Assembly: GCA_003218375.1 (NCBI GenBank)
Contig: QHNH01000011.1
Coordinates: 62,001 to 126,000, forward strand
From: Verrucomicrobiota bacterium
GTDB taxonomy: Bacteria > Verrucomicrobiota > Verrucomicrobiia > Chthoniobacterales > UBA10450
Direction: 5' to 3'
DNA: 64,000 bases
Position numbers and translations under genes: made by a program. Below are positions 8,133 to 17,393 of this stretch, in pieces. Below the pieces are notes generated by a model, which searched no databases, was not told the origin of the DNA, and worked only from the letters and a program-made list of their open reading frames with translations. Every line of letters starts with the position of its first letter. The first letter of the stretch is position 1.

Positions 8133-8336
8133 ATGAGAGCGCGCGAATCGGCTGCGGAATATGTGGTCAAGAACGGCAAGCGGAAAGCCGTCATTCTCCC
8201 GATCAAGGAATACAAGGAGCTTCTTGAAGATTTGTACGATCTCGGCGTCGTTGCCAGCCGCCGCCACGAGCGAATGATTCCGTTCGAAGATGTATTGCGG
8301 CGCCTGAAGAAGAAAAATGGCGCGGTATCGCGTTGA
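8133..8336 (+). CDS. Phd/YefM-type antitoxin
   Basis: The product is 67 aa. The segment KRKAVILPIKEYKELLEDL is the typical core of the Phd/YefM/RelB-type DNA-binding N-terminal domain. It is followed by a basic flexible tail expected to wrap around the toxin. The toxin gene begins 20 nt before this stop codon, so the two are translationally coupled. The antitoxin should neutralise the toxin and repress the shared promoter. The frame appears intact. Confidence 0.8.
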   Translation: MRARESAAEYVVKNGKRKAVILPIKEYKELLEDLYDLGVVASRRHERMIPFEDVLRRLKKKNGAVSR

Positions 8337-8577
8337 GTTCCGGCCGTCCGCAGAAAAGGATCTGGGGCGTCTGGCTTCGACCATGCGGCAACGTGTGATT
8401 GATGCAATCTGGTGCCTGGCCGACAAACCACGCCCAGTTGGTTGTCGCAAACTTGTCGGCGGCAAAGACGCCTACCGGATTCGGGTCGGCGATTATCGAA
8501 TCATCTACACCATCTCCGATATTGTTCTGGTCGTCGGCATTCACAGCATTCGCCATCGGCGCGAGGTATATCGCTAA
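8317..8577 (+). CDS. RelE/ParE-family toxin
   Basis: The product is 86 aa with the full RelE/ParE pattern: YRVEFRPSAEKDLGRL at the N-terminus, a central helix pair, and the C-terminal strand set AYRIRVGDYRIIYTI then VGIHSIRHRREVYR. RelE members cleave mRNA in the ribosomal A site; the closely related ParE members inhibit gyrase. The C-terminal Arg/His/Tyr residues fit a RelE-type nuclease better. It overlaps its antitoxin by 20 nt and ends next to the rnpB terminator. Confidence 0.88.
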   Translation: MARYRVEFRPSAEKDLGRLASTMRQRVIDAIWCLADKPRPVGCRKLVGGKDAYRIRVGDYRIIYTISDIVLVVGIHSIRHRREVYR

Positions 8578-8582
8578 AAGCG

Positions 8583-8614
8583 GAAGGGCGCCTTCGTTTC
8601 CGAAAGCGCCCTTC
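8583..8614 (-). terminator. intrinsic terminator of rnpB
   Basis: Read on the minus strand, a 9-bp stem (GAAGGGCGC / GCGCCCTTC) with a 14-nt loop is followed by CGCTTTT. It lies directly after the 3' end of the RNase P RNA. Confidence 0.8.
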
Positions 8615-8618
8615 ATTT

Positions 8619-9022
8619 CGATGGCGATAAGCCGAATTCTGTCGGTCCCGAAAGGATTCGGGGACCGCGATGATCATTTATCTCGGATCACTTTCGTGAT
8701 CCGCCCGGGGCGCTTGCGCGCCTCGTGATGCGACGATACCCGAGGATCAGCGGACCGGCGGTCCTCCCTCTGTTTTGTCTTGCACCACATGGGGTTTTTC
8801 GTGCCTCGCAGATTACTCCGCGAGCGGTGAGCTCTTACCTCGCCTTTTCAACCTTGCCTGCGCTTCGTTGCCAAAGAACCGGCGGTGTCTTTTCTGTGAC
8901 ACTTTCCGTCAACCCCGACTTAGGTCGGGGCTGCCCGCGTGTTTTCCGCGGCATGCTGCCGTATGGTGTTCGGACTTTCCTCTGGCGAACCTTGCGGCTC
9001 TCCAGCGATCATCTGCCATCGC
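8619..9022 (-). ncRNA. rnpB: RNase P RNA, bacterial class A
   Basis: Read on the minus strand the region carries the universal RNase P RNA landmarks: GAGGAAAGTCCGAACACC near the 5' end (CR-I), an ACAGAAAA segment, GCAGGCAAGG, the GTGGTGCAAGACAAA-like stretch, and ACAGAATTCGGCTTATC at the 3' end. The ends pair as helix P1 (CGATGGC at 9021-9015 with GCCATCG at 8625-8619). The length of about 404 nt and the extra stems fit the ancestral class A type. This RNA is the catalytic subunit that matures tRNA 5' ends. The exact ends are set by P1 pairing and are accurate to a few bases. Confidence 0.95.
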
Positions 9023-9073
9023 GCGGAGCCTACCACAATCTGGAGAAATTAGAACCGCGGATCTCGCCGATGC

Positions 9074-9823
9074 TCAATTCGGACCTTTGTTTTCCTGACT
9101 CGGTTTTGAATCGCCTGACTTTCCCAAGGTTTCGAACCAATGGGTGAGAAAGAACTTCTTTTCGCCAGGAAGAACACGGTCCGACCTTCCGATGATTGGC
9201 CGAAGGGTCGTGGTCATTTGCAGACAAACCAGGATGAAGATCAGATTCCATAATTTCATCTGGCCTCCTGCTGAACCAGCCAGCAGCCGTCCCATCGCTC
9301 CGATCAAACGCAATCCAAAACCGATCGCGATCAACCAAAGGATCAGGTGCAATCCGCCCATGAACGGAATGGAATCAGTTGATTGCGAGAAGATCCAGGC
9401 GACTGGCGCGAACCCGATCAAGAGCAGGGCACTGAGAGCAACCGCCGCAAAAAGAACGCCGATGACGGTGCGCAGTCGTACGTCAATTCCAGCCAAACCG
9501 GCGAAGATGTAGAGACTGGGAAGGCAAATGAGGATCGAAAAAAGGGTTCCGAGGACGAGTTTGGCAGGTGCAATCCACATTTGGGCGCCGCCGGAAAAAC
9601 TTCCCACGACTACGCCGTATGCAGCCATGCCGACCAGAGCAAGAGCAAGCAGCCAACCGCTCAAGTCGGCGCGCCAATTGTTGTGCAATTCATAGATGAT
9701 GCGGCCGGGAAATTTTAGCAGAGCCTCGATTATCAAGAGCGGTGATTTGCCGGCGGGCATGGGCTCGAACGCGAAGCGGGAAGGCCGCGGTAGTTGCGGC
9801 GGTTGCGGTGCTTGATTTTGCAT
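9074..9823 (-). CDS. multi-span membrane protein (paralogue 2, Yip1-like in outline)
   Basis: The product is 249 aa. A Pro-rich cytoplasmic head (about 45 residues) is followed by about five membrane helices (WLLALALVGMAAYGVVVG, FSILICLPSLYIFAGLAG, LFAAVALSALLLIGFAPVAW, HLILWLIAIGFGLRLIGAM, and a last one). The end carries LRPIIGRSDRV and a short charged tail. The upstream gene has the same helix order and the LRPFIG motif, so the two are paralogues. It overlaps nothing and lies 20 nt from its neighbour. The topology resembles Yip1-like proteins, but I do not assign the family firmly. Function unknown. Confidence 0.65.
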   Translation of the reverse strand: MQNQAPQPPQLPRPSRFAFEPMPAGKSPLLIIEALLKFPGRIIYELHNNWRADLSGWLLALALVGMAAYGVVVGSFSGGAQMWIAPAKLVLGTLFSILICLPSLYIFAGLAGIDVRLRTVIGVLFAAVALSALLLIGFAPVAWIFSQSTDSIPFMGGLHLILWLIAIGFGLRLIGAMGRLLAGSAGGQMKLWNLIFILVCLQMTTTLRPIIGRSDRVLPGEKKFFLTHWFETLGKSGDSKPSQENKGPN

Positions 9824-9843
9824 AGGTGGTGAGGATTTGGTTC

Positions 9844-10530
9844 TTAGAAAAAGAGATTCCGGATGGCGTACCAGACATGTTCGTAAAAATTCCCACGGAG
9901 GGGCTCATCACGCAGGAATTGCACAGCCAGGCTCGGGTGACCGATGAAAGGACGCAAATTCCACGCCAGCTGCGCGCCGAGAAATAGATTGCCCGCGAGC
10001 CAACTGAGTAACACGACAAATGCCGTTCTTGAATCGCCGGCGATTTTTCGGAGCAAGTCGAGGAGCCGACGGTTGGCCATGACGCCGGCGAAAGCGATCG
10101 CGCAGACGTGGGCAAACAACATGAGGCTATGCCCTAACGTCTCGCTTTCAGAGCCGATCGGAGGCGCGTTGTACCAAATGAAAAGAGTGATCGGGCTAAA
10201 TCCACCCAGGATGATCGCAGCGATGGCGAAGCTCATGAGAATGGCGAACGATGTCTGCTTGAACGAAAGACCCGTACCGAGAATCTGCGCGAGCATGCCA
10301 TTGAGCAAGGCGTTGCCGCCACACGTGAGAAAAATCAGGGCGGGAAATTTGATCGCCGTGTAAAGCGATTGCAAAGGCGCGCGCCAAATACCGAGGGTGA
10401 AACCGTAAAGACCCGATCCAATCAAGATAATGACAATGCAACCGGCGATCGACCGCAGGTCTGGCGCGGCCAGCCAGTTCGACAGTCGCTCGGCATCGCC
10501 ACGCAACAAAGCCTTGACGCGCTCCATCAT
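9844..10530 (-). CDS. multi-span membrane protein (paralogue 1)
   Basis: The product is 228 aa with about six hydrophobic segments. Between helices 5 and 6 lies NRRLLDLLRKIAG. The C-terminal end has WNLRPFIGHPSLAVQFLRDE then NFYEHVWYAIRNLF, matching the tail pattern of the downstream paralogue. The two genes are 20 nt apart, same strand, probably one operon made by tandem duplication. They are divergent from the peroxiredoxin gene. No catalytic motif was seen. Confidence 0.65.
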   Translation of the reverse strand: MMERVKALLRGDAERLSNWLAAPDLRSIAGCIVIILIGSGLYGFTLGIWRAPLQSLYTAIKFPALIFLTCGGNALLNGMLAQILGTGLSFKQTSFAILMSFAIAAIILGGFSPITLFIWYNAPPIGSESETLGHSLMLFAHVCAIAFAGVMANRRLLDLLRKIAGDSRTAFVVLLSWLAGNLFLGAQLAWNLRPFIGHPSLAVQFLRDEPLRGNFYEHVWYAIRNLFF

Positions 10531-10696
10531 AAAATCTTCTCCGCCCAGAATTGCACAGCCGTCCGTTTACAACCAACACTGTTTCGGCCAGGCCCCCGTT
10601 CCATCTCGTTATTCCTCTGTTTTCTAAACCTTTTGACCATGTCCCTGCCGTTTCTATAGTTGATCTCCCCCGATCAACCTGAACCGGAGGATTTTT

Positions 10697-11191
10697 ATGG
10701 CACTCGCAGTTGGAACCAAGGCTCCCGATTTTTCACTCCCGACCAAAACCGCCGACGGCCCGAAGCAAATCAAGCTGAGCGATAACTTCGGGAAAACGAA
10801 TACGCTCCTGCTCTTTTTCCCGATGGCTTTCACCGGCACGTGCACGACCGAGATGTGCAGCCTGACGCCGGAACTGCCGAATTACCGCGACATGAACGCC
10901 TCGGTTTACGGCATTAGTGGCGATAACCCGTTCGCGCAGGAAGCGTGGGCGAAGAAGGAAAACATCAGCGTGTCGCTGCTCAGCGATTACGAACACAAGA
11001 TCGCGAAACAATACGATGTCATGTACGACTCGTTCCTGCCGCAGATGAATCTCGGCATGAGCGGCGTGCCGAAGCGTTCCGCATTCATTGTCGATCGGAA
11101 TGGCGTGATCCAATACGCCGAGAGCAACGATGACGCGCGCGAGTTACCGAATTTCGACAAGATCAAAGCGAAGCTGGCGGAACTGAAGTAA
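10697..11191 (+). CDS. peroxiredoxin (AhpE/BCP-like, AhpC/TSA family)
   Basis: The product is 164 aa. The thioredoxin-fold redox centre reads FPMAFTGTCTTEMCSL: Cys49 is the peroxidatic cysteine with the preceding Thr46, and Cys54 five residues later may act as resolving cysteine, as in some atypical 2-Cys enzymes. The family reduces hydroperoxides in the cytoplasm. A good ribosome-binding site (CCGGAGGA) lies upstream of the ATG. It is followed by a large inverted repeat and then aconitase, an oxidant-sensitive Fe-S enzyme, which makes a shared oxidative context plausible but unproven. Confidence 0.9.
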   Translation: MALAVGTKAPDFSLPTKTADGPKQIKLSDNFGKTNTLLLFFPMAFTGTCTTEMCSLTPELPNYRDMNASVYGISGDNPFAQEAWAKKENISVSLLSDYEHKIAKQYDVMYDSFLPQMNLGMSGVPKRSAFIVDRNGVIQYAESNDDARELPNFDKIKAKLAELK

Positions 11192-11196
11192 ATTTG

Positions 11197-11271
11197 GACA
11201 GGATTTACAGGATTAACGGGATTGAAGAAGCTTTCTGCATCCTAAATCCTGTGAATCCTGTTAATCCTGTC
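11197..11271. repeat. inverted repeat of ACAGGATT units between peroxiredoxin and aconitase
   Basis: Left arm 11197-11223 and right arm 11245-11271 are 27 nt each and match in 24 positions as reverse complements, with a 21-nt spacer. Each arm is itself built of three 9-nt units (ACAGGATTA-like). It starts 5 nt after one stop codon and ends 5 nt before the next ATG. Strings of this unit are, to my knowledge, common dispersed intergenic repeats in related phyla. It could form a strong hairpin acting as terminator or mRNA stabiliser. Confidence 0.8.
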
Positions 11272-11276
11272 TAATC

Positions 11277-14222
11277 ATGTCTGACGAGTTTAACACTCTC
11301 AAGAAGTTGGATGCCGGTAACGGCCGCGAAGGTTTTCTCCATTCGTTGCCCGCGCTGGAGGAACAAGGTATCGGGCCGATCTCGCGGCTGCCCGTGAGCA
11401 TTCGCATCGTCCTCGAATCGGTCCTGCGGAATTGCGACGGGAAAAAAGTCCGGCACAAAGACGTCGAAACGCTGGCGAAGTGGAATGCGAAGTCGCCGGC
11501 GAAAGAAGAAATTCCTTTCGTCGTCGCGCGGATCGTTCTCCAGGATTTCACTGGCGTCCCGCTCGTGGTCGATCTCGCGGCGATGCGCAGTGCGGTGAAA
11601 GAACTCGGAGGCGATCCGAAAATCATCGAGCCACTCGTGCCGGTCGATCTCGTCGTCGATCATTCGGTCCAGGTCGATTTCGCCGGTTCCGCGGAAGCGT
11701 TGCGCCTGAACATGGAGATGGAGTTCAAGCGCAATCGCGAGCGTTACCAGTTTTTGAAATGGGGCCAGCAGGCTTTCAAGACGTTCGGACTCGTGCCGCC
11801 CGGGATCGGCATCGTCCATCAGGTGAATTTGGAATACCTGGCCAAAGGTGTTCTGAGCCGGAACATAGGCTTTCAGCCTGTGCGGCCAGCGGGTTTGCAA
11901 CCCGCTGAACAAACAACGGGCAGAATGCCCGTTGGGCACACAGACGAAACGTCTATGTTCCTTTTTTACCCCGACACATTGGTCGGCACCGATTCGCATA
12001 CGACGATGATCAATGGGCTCGGCGTCGTCGGCTGGGGGGTCGGTGGGATCGAGGCGGAAGCAGGAATGCTGGGACAGCCGGTTTATTTTCTCACGCCGGA
12101 AGTGGTGGGCGTGCACATGACCGGCCAGTTGCGCGAAGGCGTGACGGCGACCGACCTAGCTCTCCACATCACCCAGATGCTGCGGGCGCAGAAGGTCGTC
12201 GGCAAATTTGTGGAATTTTACGGCGAAGGCGCGGCGTCGCTTCCCCTGCCCGATCGCGCGACCGTCGGCAACATGGCGCCGGAGTACGGCGCCACGATGG
12301 GTTATTTCCCGGTCGACGCGGAGTCAGTGAATTATCTGCGCGCGACGGGACGGACCGACGAGCAATGCGCGGCGTTCGAAAATTATTTCCGGGCCCAAAA
12401 AATGTTCGGAATGCCGCGGAAGGGCGAAGTCGATTACAGCGTCGATCTCGACCTGAATCTCGCTGACGTGCAACCGAGCGTGGCGGGCCCGAAGCGTCCC
12501 CAGGATCGCGTCAATCTTCCGGAGCTTGGCTCTGTGTTTCGTTCGCTTTTGCAAAAGCCGCTGACGGACGGCGGTTACGGCAAGAGCAATGGCGATCTTG
12601 GCAAACTCCATTTCGTGAATCTCAACGGCACGCCACATACCCAGGGCGAGATGGTTTCGACGGACAATGCCGATCAGGGGATCGAGCCGGGGGATGAGCG
12701 GAACAAAGTTGAGATGATTTCAAACCGGCCGACGCCTGATTCAATCGCGGAAATTGACGCGAAGCCCGGCGATACGTTCGCGCATGGGCAAAGCCGGATT
12801 GGACACGGCAGCGTTTTGATCGCGGCGATCACCAGCTGCACGAACACGAGCAACCCGAGCGTGATGCTCGCGGCCGGTTTGCTGGCGAAGAAAGCCGTCG
12901 AGCGCGGCCTAACGATCGATCCGGCGGTGAAAACTTCGCTCGCGCCAGGTTCGCGGGTCGTCTCCGATTATCTCCAGAAAACCGGGCTGCAAAAATATCT
13001 CGATCAACTTGGATTCAACGTGGTGGGGTACGGTTGCACCACCTGCATCGGCAATTCCGGGCCGCTCCATCCGAAGATCGAGAAAGCGATCAGCGAATTC
13101 GATCTCGTCGCAGCGTCGGTCCTTTCCGGCAATCGGAATTTCGAGGCGCGCGTCCACCAAAACATCAAGGCGAACTTCCTCATGTCGCCGCCGCTGGTGG
13201 TCGCGTTCGCCCTCGCGGGCCGGGTTGATCTCGATTTGTCGAAGGAAGCGATGGGACGCGGCGCCGACGGCCAGGAAGTTTTCCTGCGCGATCTCTGGCC
13301 GACCCTGCAAGAAATTCGTGACACGATGCAATCCGCCCTCACACCGGAAGTTTTTCGCCGGCTCTATCGCGATTTTGCCGGGCAGAATCCGAAGTGGAAC
13401 GAGATCCCGTCGAGCACCGGCGAAATTTACGAATGGGATGAGAAGAGCGATTACATCCACCCGCCGCCGTTTTTTGAAAACTTCGGGATGGAGGCCGGTA
13501 AGATTTCGGAAATTCGAAACGCGCGGCCCCTGGGCATCTTCGGAGATTCGGTAACGACCGATCACATTTCTCCGGCCGGTGCCATCAAGCCGACCTCGCC
13601 CGCCGGCCAATACCTGAAGTCCCGCGGGATTGAACCGACGGATTTCAACAGCTACGGATCACGCCGCGGAAACGACCTGGTGATGACGCGCGGCACCTTC
13701 GCGAATGTCCGGATCAAAAACCTGATGGTGCCCGGGACGGAAGGCGGCGTGACCACTTATCAACCGGACGGCGAACAAATGTCCATCTACGACGCTGCGA
13801 TGAAGTATCAGGCGGATGGTGTGCCGCTGGTGATTCTCGCGGGGCACGAGTACGGCACCGGGTCCAGCCGCGACTGGGCGGCGAAAGGGACGCGGTTGCT
13901 CGGAGTGAAGGCGGTGGTAGCGGCGAGCTTCGAGCGGATTCATCGATCGAACCTTGTCGGCATGGGAGTGTTGCCGTTGCAGTTCGCCGAGGGAACCAGC
14001 GCCCAAACGCTCAAGCTCGATGGCTCCGAGACTTATGAGATCACCGGATTGTCGGACACGATCGAGCCCGGCCAAATGGTGACGCTGGAAATAACACGGA
14101 AAAATGACACGCCGGAAAAAGTTCCCGTGAAACTGCGGATCGATACGCCGATCGAGATCGATTACTACCGGCACGGCGGCATTTTGCCGTTTGTCCTGCG
14201 CGAGTTGATGGGACGAAAATAG
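11277..14222 (+). CDS. acnA: aconitate hydratase (AcnA/IRP type) with an in-frame palindromic insertion
   Basis: The product is 981 aa, longer than the usual 890-930 aa. All AcnA landmarks are present: [12 protein letters not shown], the substrate loop [25 protein letters not shown], Fe-S ligands in [11 protein letters not shown] and [33 protein letters not shown] and the swivel-domain [14 protein letters not shown]. It isomerises citrate to isocitrate in the TCA cycle. Directly before the [13 protein letters not shown] motif about 33 extra residues ([11 protein letters not shown] to DETSM) replace what is normally a short loop. They are encoded by the palindromic element at 11861-11960. The frame remains open across it. 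Confidence 0.95.
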   Translation: MSDEFNTLKKLDAGNGREGFLHSLPALEEQGIGPISRLPVSIRIVLESVLRNCDGKKVRHKDVETLAKWNAKSPAKEEIPFVVARIVLQDFTGVPLVVDLAAMRSAVKELGGDPKIIEPLVPVDLVVDHSVQVDFAGSAEALRLNMEMEFKRNRERYQFLKWGQQAFKTFGLVPPGIGIVHQVNLEYLAKGVLSRNIGFQPVRPAGLQPAEQTTGRMPVGHTDETSMFLFYPDTLVGTDSHTTMINGLGVVGWGVGGIEAEAGMLGQPVYFLTPEVVGVHMTGQLREGVTATDLALHITQMLRAQKVVGKFVEFYGEGAASLPLPDRATVGNMAPEYGATMGYFPVDAESVNYLRATGRTDEQCAAFENYFRAQKMFGMPRKGEVDYSVDLDLNLADVQPSVAGPKRPQDRVNLPELGSVFRSLLQKPLTDGGYGKSNGDLGKLHFVNLNGTPHTQGEMVSTDNADQGIEPGDERNKVEMISNRPTPDSIAEIDAKPGDTFAHGQSRIGHGSVLIAAITSCTNTSNPSVMLAAGLLAKKAVERGLTIDPAVKTSLAPGSRVVSDYLQKTGLQKYLDQLGFNVVGYGCTTCIGNSGPLHPKIEKAISEFDLVAASVLSGNRNFEARVHQNIKANFLMSPPLVVAFALAGRVDLDLSKEAMGRGADGQEVFLRDLWPTLQEIRDTMQSALTPEVFRRLYRDFAGQNPKWNEIPSSTGEIYEWDEKSDYIHPPPFFENFGMEAGKISEIRNARPLGIFGDSVTTDHISPAGAIKPTSPAGQYLKSRGIEPTDFNSYGSRRGNDLVMTRGTFANVRIKNLMVPGTEGGVTTYQPDGEQMSIYDAAMKYQADGVPLVILAGHEYGTGSSRDWAAKGTRLLGVKAVVAASFERIHRSNLVGMGVLPLQFAEGTSAQTLKLDGSETYEITGLSDTIEPGQMVTLEITRKNDTPEKVPVKLRIDTPIEIDYYRHGGILPFVLRELMGRK
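11861..11960 (+). repeat. 100-nt multi-hairpin palindromic element inserted in frame in acnA
   Basis: Outer arms GAACATAG (11861-11868) and CTATGTTC (11953-11960) are perfect reverse complements. Between them lie four short hairpins, each with a 3-nt loop: 11867-11879 (5 bp), 11887-11907 (9 bp), 11914-11934 (9 bp) and 11942-11954 (5 bp). The element encodes about 33 residues in the aconitase frame without a stop codon. Confidence 0.85.
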
Positions 14223-14230
14223 CTGCGCGG

Positions 14231-14947
14231 CTATTCCAGCTCCCGGTTTCGCTGGTGAACCTGGATGTGCGAGCCCTCGGCGATGAAACCGGAGACAGGC
14301 GGAGCGGCGAGCGGTTCGACGAACTGCGGCCCGTAAAGCGTGGCGACGTCCGCGTCGAACTTCGTTGTCTCCGCTTTCCATAATCGCCAGCGCGGATGTT
14401 CGACGCGGTATTCGCTGCAACCGGCGCGTCGCGCCGTGTAGCCCCAGTAATGCTCAGTGACGAATTCCTCGTGCGATCCCTGGGCCGCGCCTTGCGGCTC
14501 GCCGGTCGAGGTCATCGCGAGAGTTTCCCAGCGGCGGCCGCGCCGCCATTGATATTCGGCAAAGACGCGCCCCTCCTTGTGCTCGAGGATGTGACGCATC
14601 GGGACCGCAGAATACGGCTCGCCGTAAAATGTCCGCGCGATGAGGGCGATCGCACGCCGCGGAACCAGCTCGCGCACAAAAACAACGCCGCGCCGCCATT
14701 CGCTCGCACTTTTCTGGCGGACATAAAAGCGAAGATTCACCTCTTCGAAATCGCGATGCAACGGAATCGGCAAACCGACCACGCGCGTATCGAGGAAAAG
14801 AAATCCGACGACGCTGACGAACGTCTGGCCGTTGTAAAAATCGAGCTCGGTCTCAACCGGCACCAGCGGCGCCAGGATTTTCGGATCGACGGCGAAGTTC
14901 AACATCACCAAGTAACGCCAGTTCGCGGTGAGAAATGGTTTCAGCAC
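14231..14947 (-). CDS. DUF2071 (YqjF-like) family protein
   Basis: The product is 238 aa. DUF2071 features are visible: an N-terminal FLTANWRYLVMLNFAVDP with the W-x3-L pattern, DFYNGQTFVSVVGFLF, the TRVVGLPIPLHRDFEEVNLRFYV strand set and HEEFVTEHYWGYTA near the C-terminus. These proteins have an acetoacetate-decarboxylase-like fold and unknown function. The gene converges on acnA with an 8-nt gap. No operon partner is seen. Confidence 0.85.
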   Translation of the reverse strand: MLKPFLTANWRYLVMLNFAVDPKILAPLVPVETELDFYNGQTFVSVVGFLFLDTRVVGLPIPLHRDFEEVNLRFYVRQKSASEWRRGVVFVRELVPRRAIALIARTFYGEPYSAVPMRHILEHKEGRVFAEYQWRRGRRWETLAMTSTGEPQGAAQGSHEEFVTEHYWGYTARRAGCSEYRVEHPRWRLWKAETTKFDADVATLYGPQFVEPLAAPPVSGFIAEGSHIQVHQRNRELE

Positions 14948-15006
14948 GACGACGCATTGTAGCGTCCGCTGTCCTCAGCGGAAATGGTAAGCTGACGGCG
15001 GCGCGA

Positions 15007-17094
15007 TTACCGCAGTAACTTTTCCAGCGCCGGATCGGGCTCGGCCCCGAGCGACGTCGCCTTCACGTAGTGCAGCTTTGCCTGCTCTTTCGCGGGCGGC
15101 TGGCCGGTCGCGTAAACGACCGCGAGGTTGAAATGGGCATCGGCGTAATCGGGGTTGGCCGCGATCGCGTCGAGCATTTCCTTCTCGGCCGCTTCCTGCC
15201 AGCCTTTCTGGCTCGCGGTGATGCCGAGATAATTGTGCGCCGTCGCGCTCTTCGGATTGATGCCGAGCGCCGTGGTCAGTTCCGTGATCGCCTCGTCGAA
15301 CTTACTCTGCCGATAGTAAACAATCCCGAGCGTGGTGTGGGCGAACTCGTCTTTCGGCGCGAGCGCTACTGCTTTCTTGAGGGTCAACTCGGCCGCTTTC
15401 CATTTGCCGGTCCGGAAATAAACCACGCCCAGATTGCAGAGAGAATAAAGATTGTTCGGCGCTTTGGTGAGGATGTCCTGATACTGCTTCTCAGCGGCGC
15501 GATATTTTCCTTTCTCGAAATTCTCTTTCGCATCACGCGCGACTGGCGCCAATTCATCCGGAACTGCCGGCGCGGTGGTTTGCACGGTCGGACCGGTTGG
15601 CTTCGTCGGTCCATTTTTGGCCAGGGCGAAAGTGCCCTGGGACGACGTGGGGTTAACATCTGATACCGCCACGACCGGTTGCCGCAGCAACGCCAGCTCG
15701 GCATCGGTTAATTTCGTCACCGGTTGGGCGAGCAACTCGATCTGCTGATTGAGCGTGTCCGACTTGATCTGCAATTTTTCGAATTCGGCAAGCATCAGTT
15801 TCTTGGCCTGCTCGCGGCGCGCTTCCTCCTGCCGCTCGCGGAGCACGATCTTGCGCAGCATGTCGTTCTCCTTCACCAGCCGCGCGGTCTCGTCCGCATT
15901 CGCGCCGGTCAGCTTCGCTTTCTCGAGCTCGGTGCTGGCTTCCTGCAATTGCGAGCGCAGGTCCGCGACCGTGACTTCGAATTCCTGGTTTTGCTTCTGG
16001 CTCGCGGCCAATTGCTGGCGCAATTGCTCAACCTGGCGTTTCACCTCCGCCACTTCCTGTTCTTTCTTCGGCTTGTCCGCGCCGATTTCCCGCACAGTCT
16101 TTTCCGCCAACGCCAGCTTCGTCTTCAAATCGCTGTTCTCGGTCACCAGGACCTGGACCCGTTCCTGCGCCTGCTTCGCCGTTTTCAAATCGGCGAGCAA
16201 TTGGTTCCGCTCCTTCGTCACCGCTGTGACCTTGGCGCTCTCGGCGTCCTTTTCTTTTTCGGCGGCAGCGCGTCCCTTTTCCGCCGACGCAAGCGCCTTC
16301 TTCAACTGAGCAATCTCAGCCCGCAGCGCTTCCTGTTTCTTGGAATCCTGTTTGTCACTGCCGGCGATTTTCTTCAGCGAATCTTCCGCCTGGGCGAGCT
16401 GGCCGCGCGCTTCTTTTTCGGCGCCCTTGGTTTTCTCCAATTCGTTCTGGGCTTGCTCGAGCTTCGTGTTCGTTTCCTGTAACCGCCCGTTGAGCGTGTC
16501 TTTCTCTTTCGCGACCGTGTCGTATTGGCTGCGCGACTTTTCCAGCTCGGCCTGCAGTTGATCGACTTTGTCCTGCAACTTCTTCGTCGCTTCCTTGATC
16601 ACGGCGTCGCTCGCCACCGAAGCGCTCGGCTCGCTCGCCGGCGCGGGCGGCGGCCGATTCTGGACAACGGGCGGCGCGGTCGTGGTGGCCTGAGCCTGGA
16701 CGTTCGGCTCGGGCGGCCCTGGTTTCTGCGGCAACGTCGGCGGGTTCGAAGCGACCGGGGGCGGCGCACTGGTCGTGGCCGCCAGATCTTTCTGCGTTCC
16801 CAGTTTTCCCTGAACCCGGAGAATATTTTCGCTGATCTTGCGGCTTCGGTAATCGACGATGGCCCGCTGCCAGTCCCCGTGGGTTTTCTTCAATTCCTCG
16901 AGCAGGCTGCCGGCAAAACGGAACTTGGCGAGCGCGGTCTGGAGCTGGTTGTCGTGCTCGAGTTTTTCGCCCTGCTGCGAAGTCATGTAAGCCTTAAGGA
17001 ACACCTCGCTCGGGTCGTCCGATTGCGCGGCGAGCCGGGCGGGCGCGAGCGAAAGACAAAAACCGGCGAGCAAAATCAGCCCGATTCTTTTCAT
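15007..17094 (-). CDS. secreted long coiled-coil protein with C-terminal TPR repeats
   Basis: I take the ATG at 17094 because it places a clean signal peptide (MKRIGLILLAGFCLSLAPAR) at the N-terminus; ATGs further upstream have no better ribosome-binding site. The 695-residue product has a Pro-rich linker, then about 270 residues of coiled coil rich in Glu/Lys/Gln/Ala (roughly 160-450), and four or so TPR units at the C-terminus (for example YSLCNLGVVYFRTGKWKAAE, AHTTLGIVYYRQSKFDEAI). This points to a periplasmic scaffold or assembly factor. I do not recognise a specific family member. Confidence 0.8.
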   Translation of the reverse strand: MKRIGLILLAGFCLSLAPARLAAQSDDPSEVFLKAYMTSQQGEKLEHDNQLQTALAKFRFAGSLLEELKKTHGDWQRAIVDYRSRKISENILRVQGKLGTQKDLAATTSAPPPVASNPPTLPQKPGPPEPNVQAQATTTAPPVVQNRPPPAPASEPSASVASDAVIKEATKKLQDKVDQLQAELEKSRSQYDTVAKEKDTLNGRLQETNTKLEQAQNELEKTKGAEKEARGQLAQAEDSLKKIAGSDKQDSKKQEALRAEIAQLKKALASAEKGRAAAEKEKDAESAKVTAVTKERNQLLADLKTAKQAQERVQVLVTENSDLKTKLALAEKTVREIGADKPKKEQEVAEVKRQVEQLRQQLAASQKQNQEFEVTVADLRSQLQEASTELEKAKLTGANADETARLVKENDMLRKIVLRERQEEARREQAKKLMLAEFEKLQIKSDTLNQQIELLAQPVTKLTDAELALLRQPVVAVSDVNPTSSQGTFALAKNGPTKPTGPTVQTTAPAVPDELAPVARDAKENFEKGKYRAAEKQYQDILTKAPNNLYSLCNLGVVYFRTGKWKAAELTLKKAVALAPKDEFAHTTLGIVYYRQSKFDEAITELTTALGINPKSATAHNYLGITASQKGWQEAAEKEMLDAIAANPDYADAHFNLAVVYATGQPPAKEQAKLHYVKATSLGAEPDPALEKLLR

Positions 17095-17241
17095 GCTTTG
17101 GAGAAGCCTGAGACTAGTCATGGGTGTGGTTGAGTTGCAATGCCCGAGAGCGCTGCGCCCCATTATAAAGCGACCGGCGTGCCACCGGGGCGCTTCTCGT
17201 TTGCAAAGATCGCTCGAAAAACTAGAATCTGGACCTCTGTT

Positions 17242-17314
17242 GGTGACCGTAGCTCAATGGTAGAGCTCCAGATTGTGGTTCTGGCTGTTGCGGGTTCGAG
17301 TCCCGTCGGTCACC
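17242..17314 (+). tRNA. tRNA-His (GTG)
   Basis: A cloverleaf is readable: acceptor GTGACCG / CGGTCAC, D arm with GCTCAATGGTAGAGC, anticodon stem CCAGA / TCTGG around loop TTGTGGT (anticodon GTG, with one stem base shared), and T arm GCGGGTTCGAGTCCCGT. The extra G at 17242 pairs with C73, the identity element of tRNA-His. CCA is not encoded. Confidence 0.93.
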
Positions 17315-17393
17315 CCGCGACATTTTCGATTTTTGATTTTCGAATTTCGATTGGCAGAGCGCCGCGGCACGTGCGCTGCTTAGGCATCGATTC

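Noticed and set aside
8641-9073. Plus-strand frames over the RNase P RNA
   Set aside because: The region has all conserved RNase P RNA motifs on the minus strand; the frames are by-products of RNA stems.
12909-13610. Long minus-strand frame (233 codons) inside acnA
   Set aside because: It is antisense to the conserved Fe-S region of aconitase; composition is the Arg-rich pattern of a shadow frame and no family is recognised.
15724-17133. Plus-strand frames opposite the coiled-coil/TPR gene
   Set aside because: Rich in Leu/Phe/Arg, the complement of Lys/Glu-rich coiled coil; shadows.
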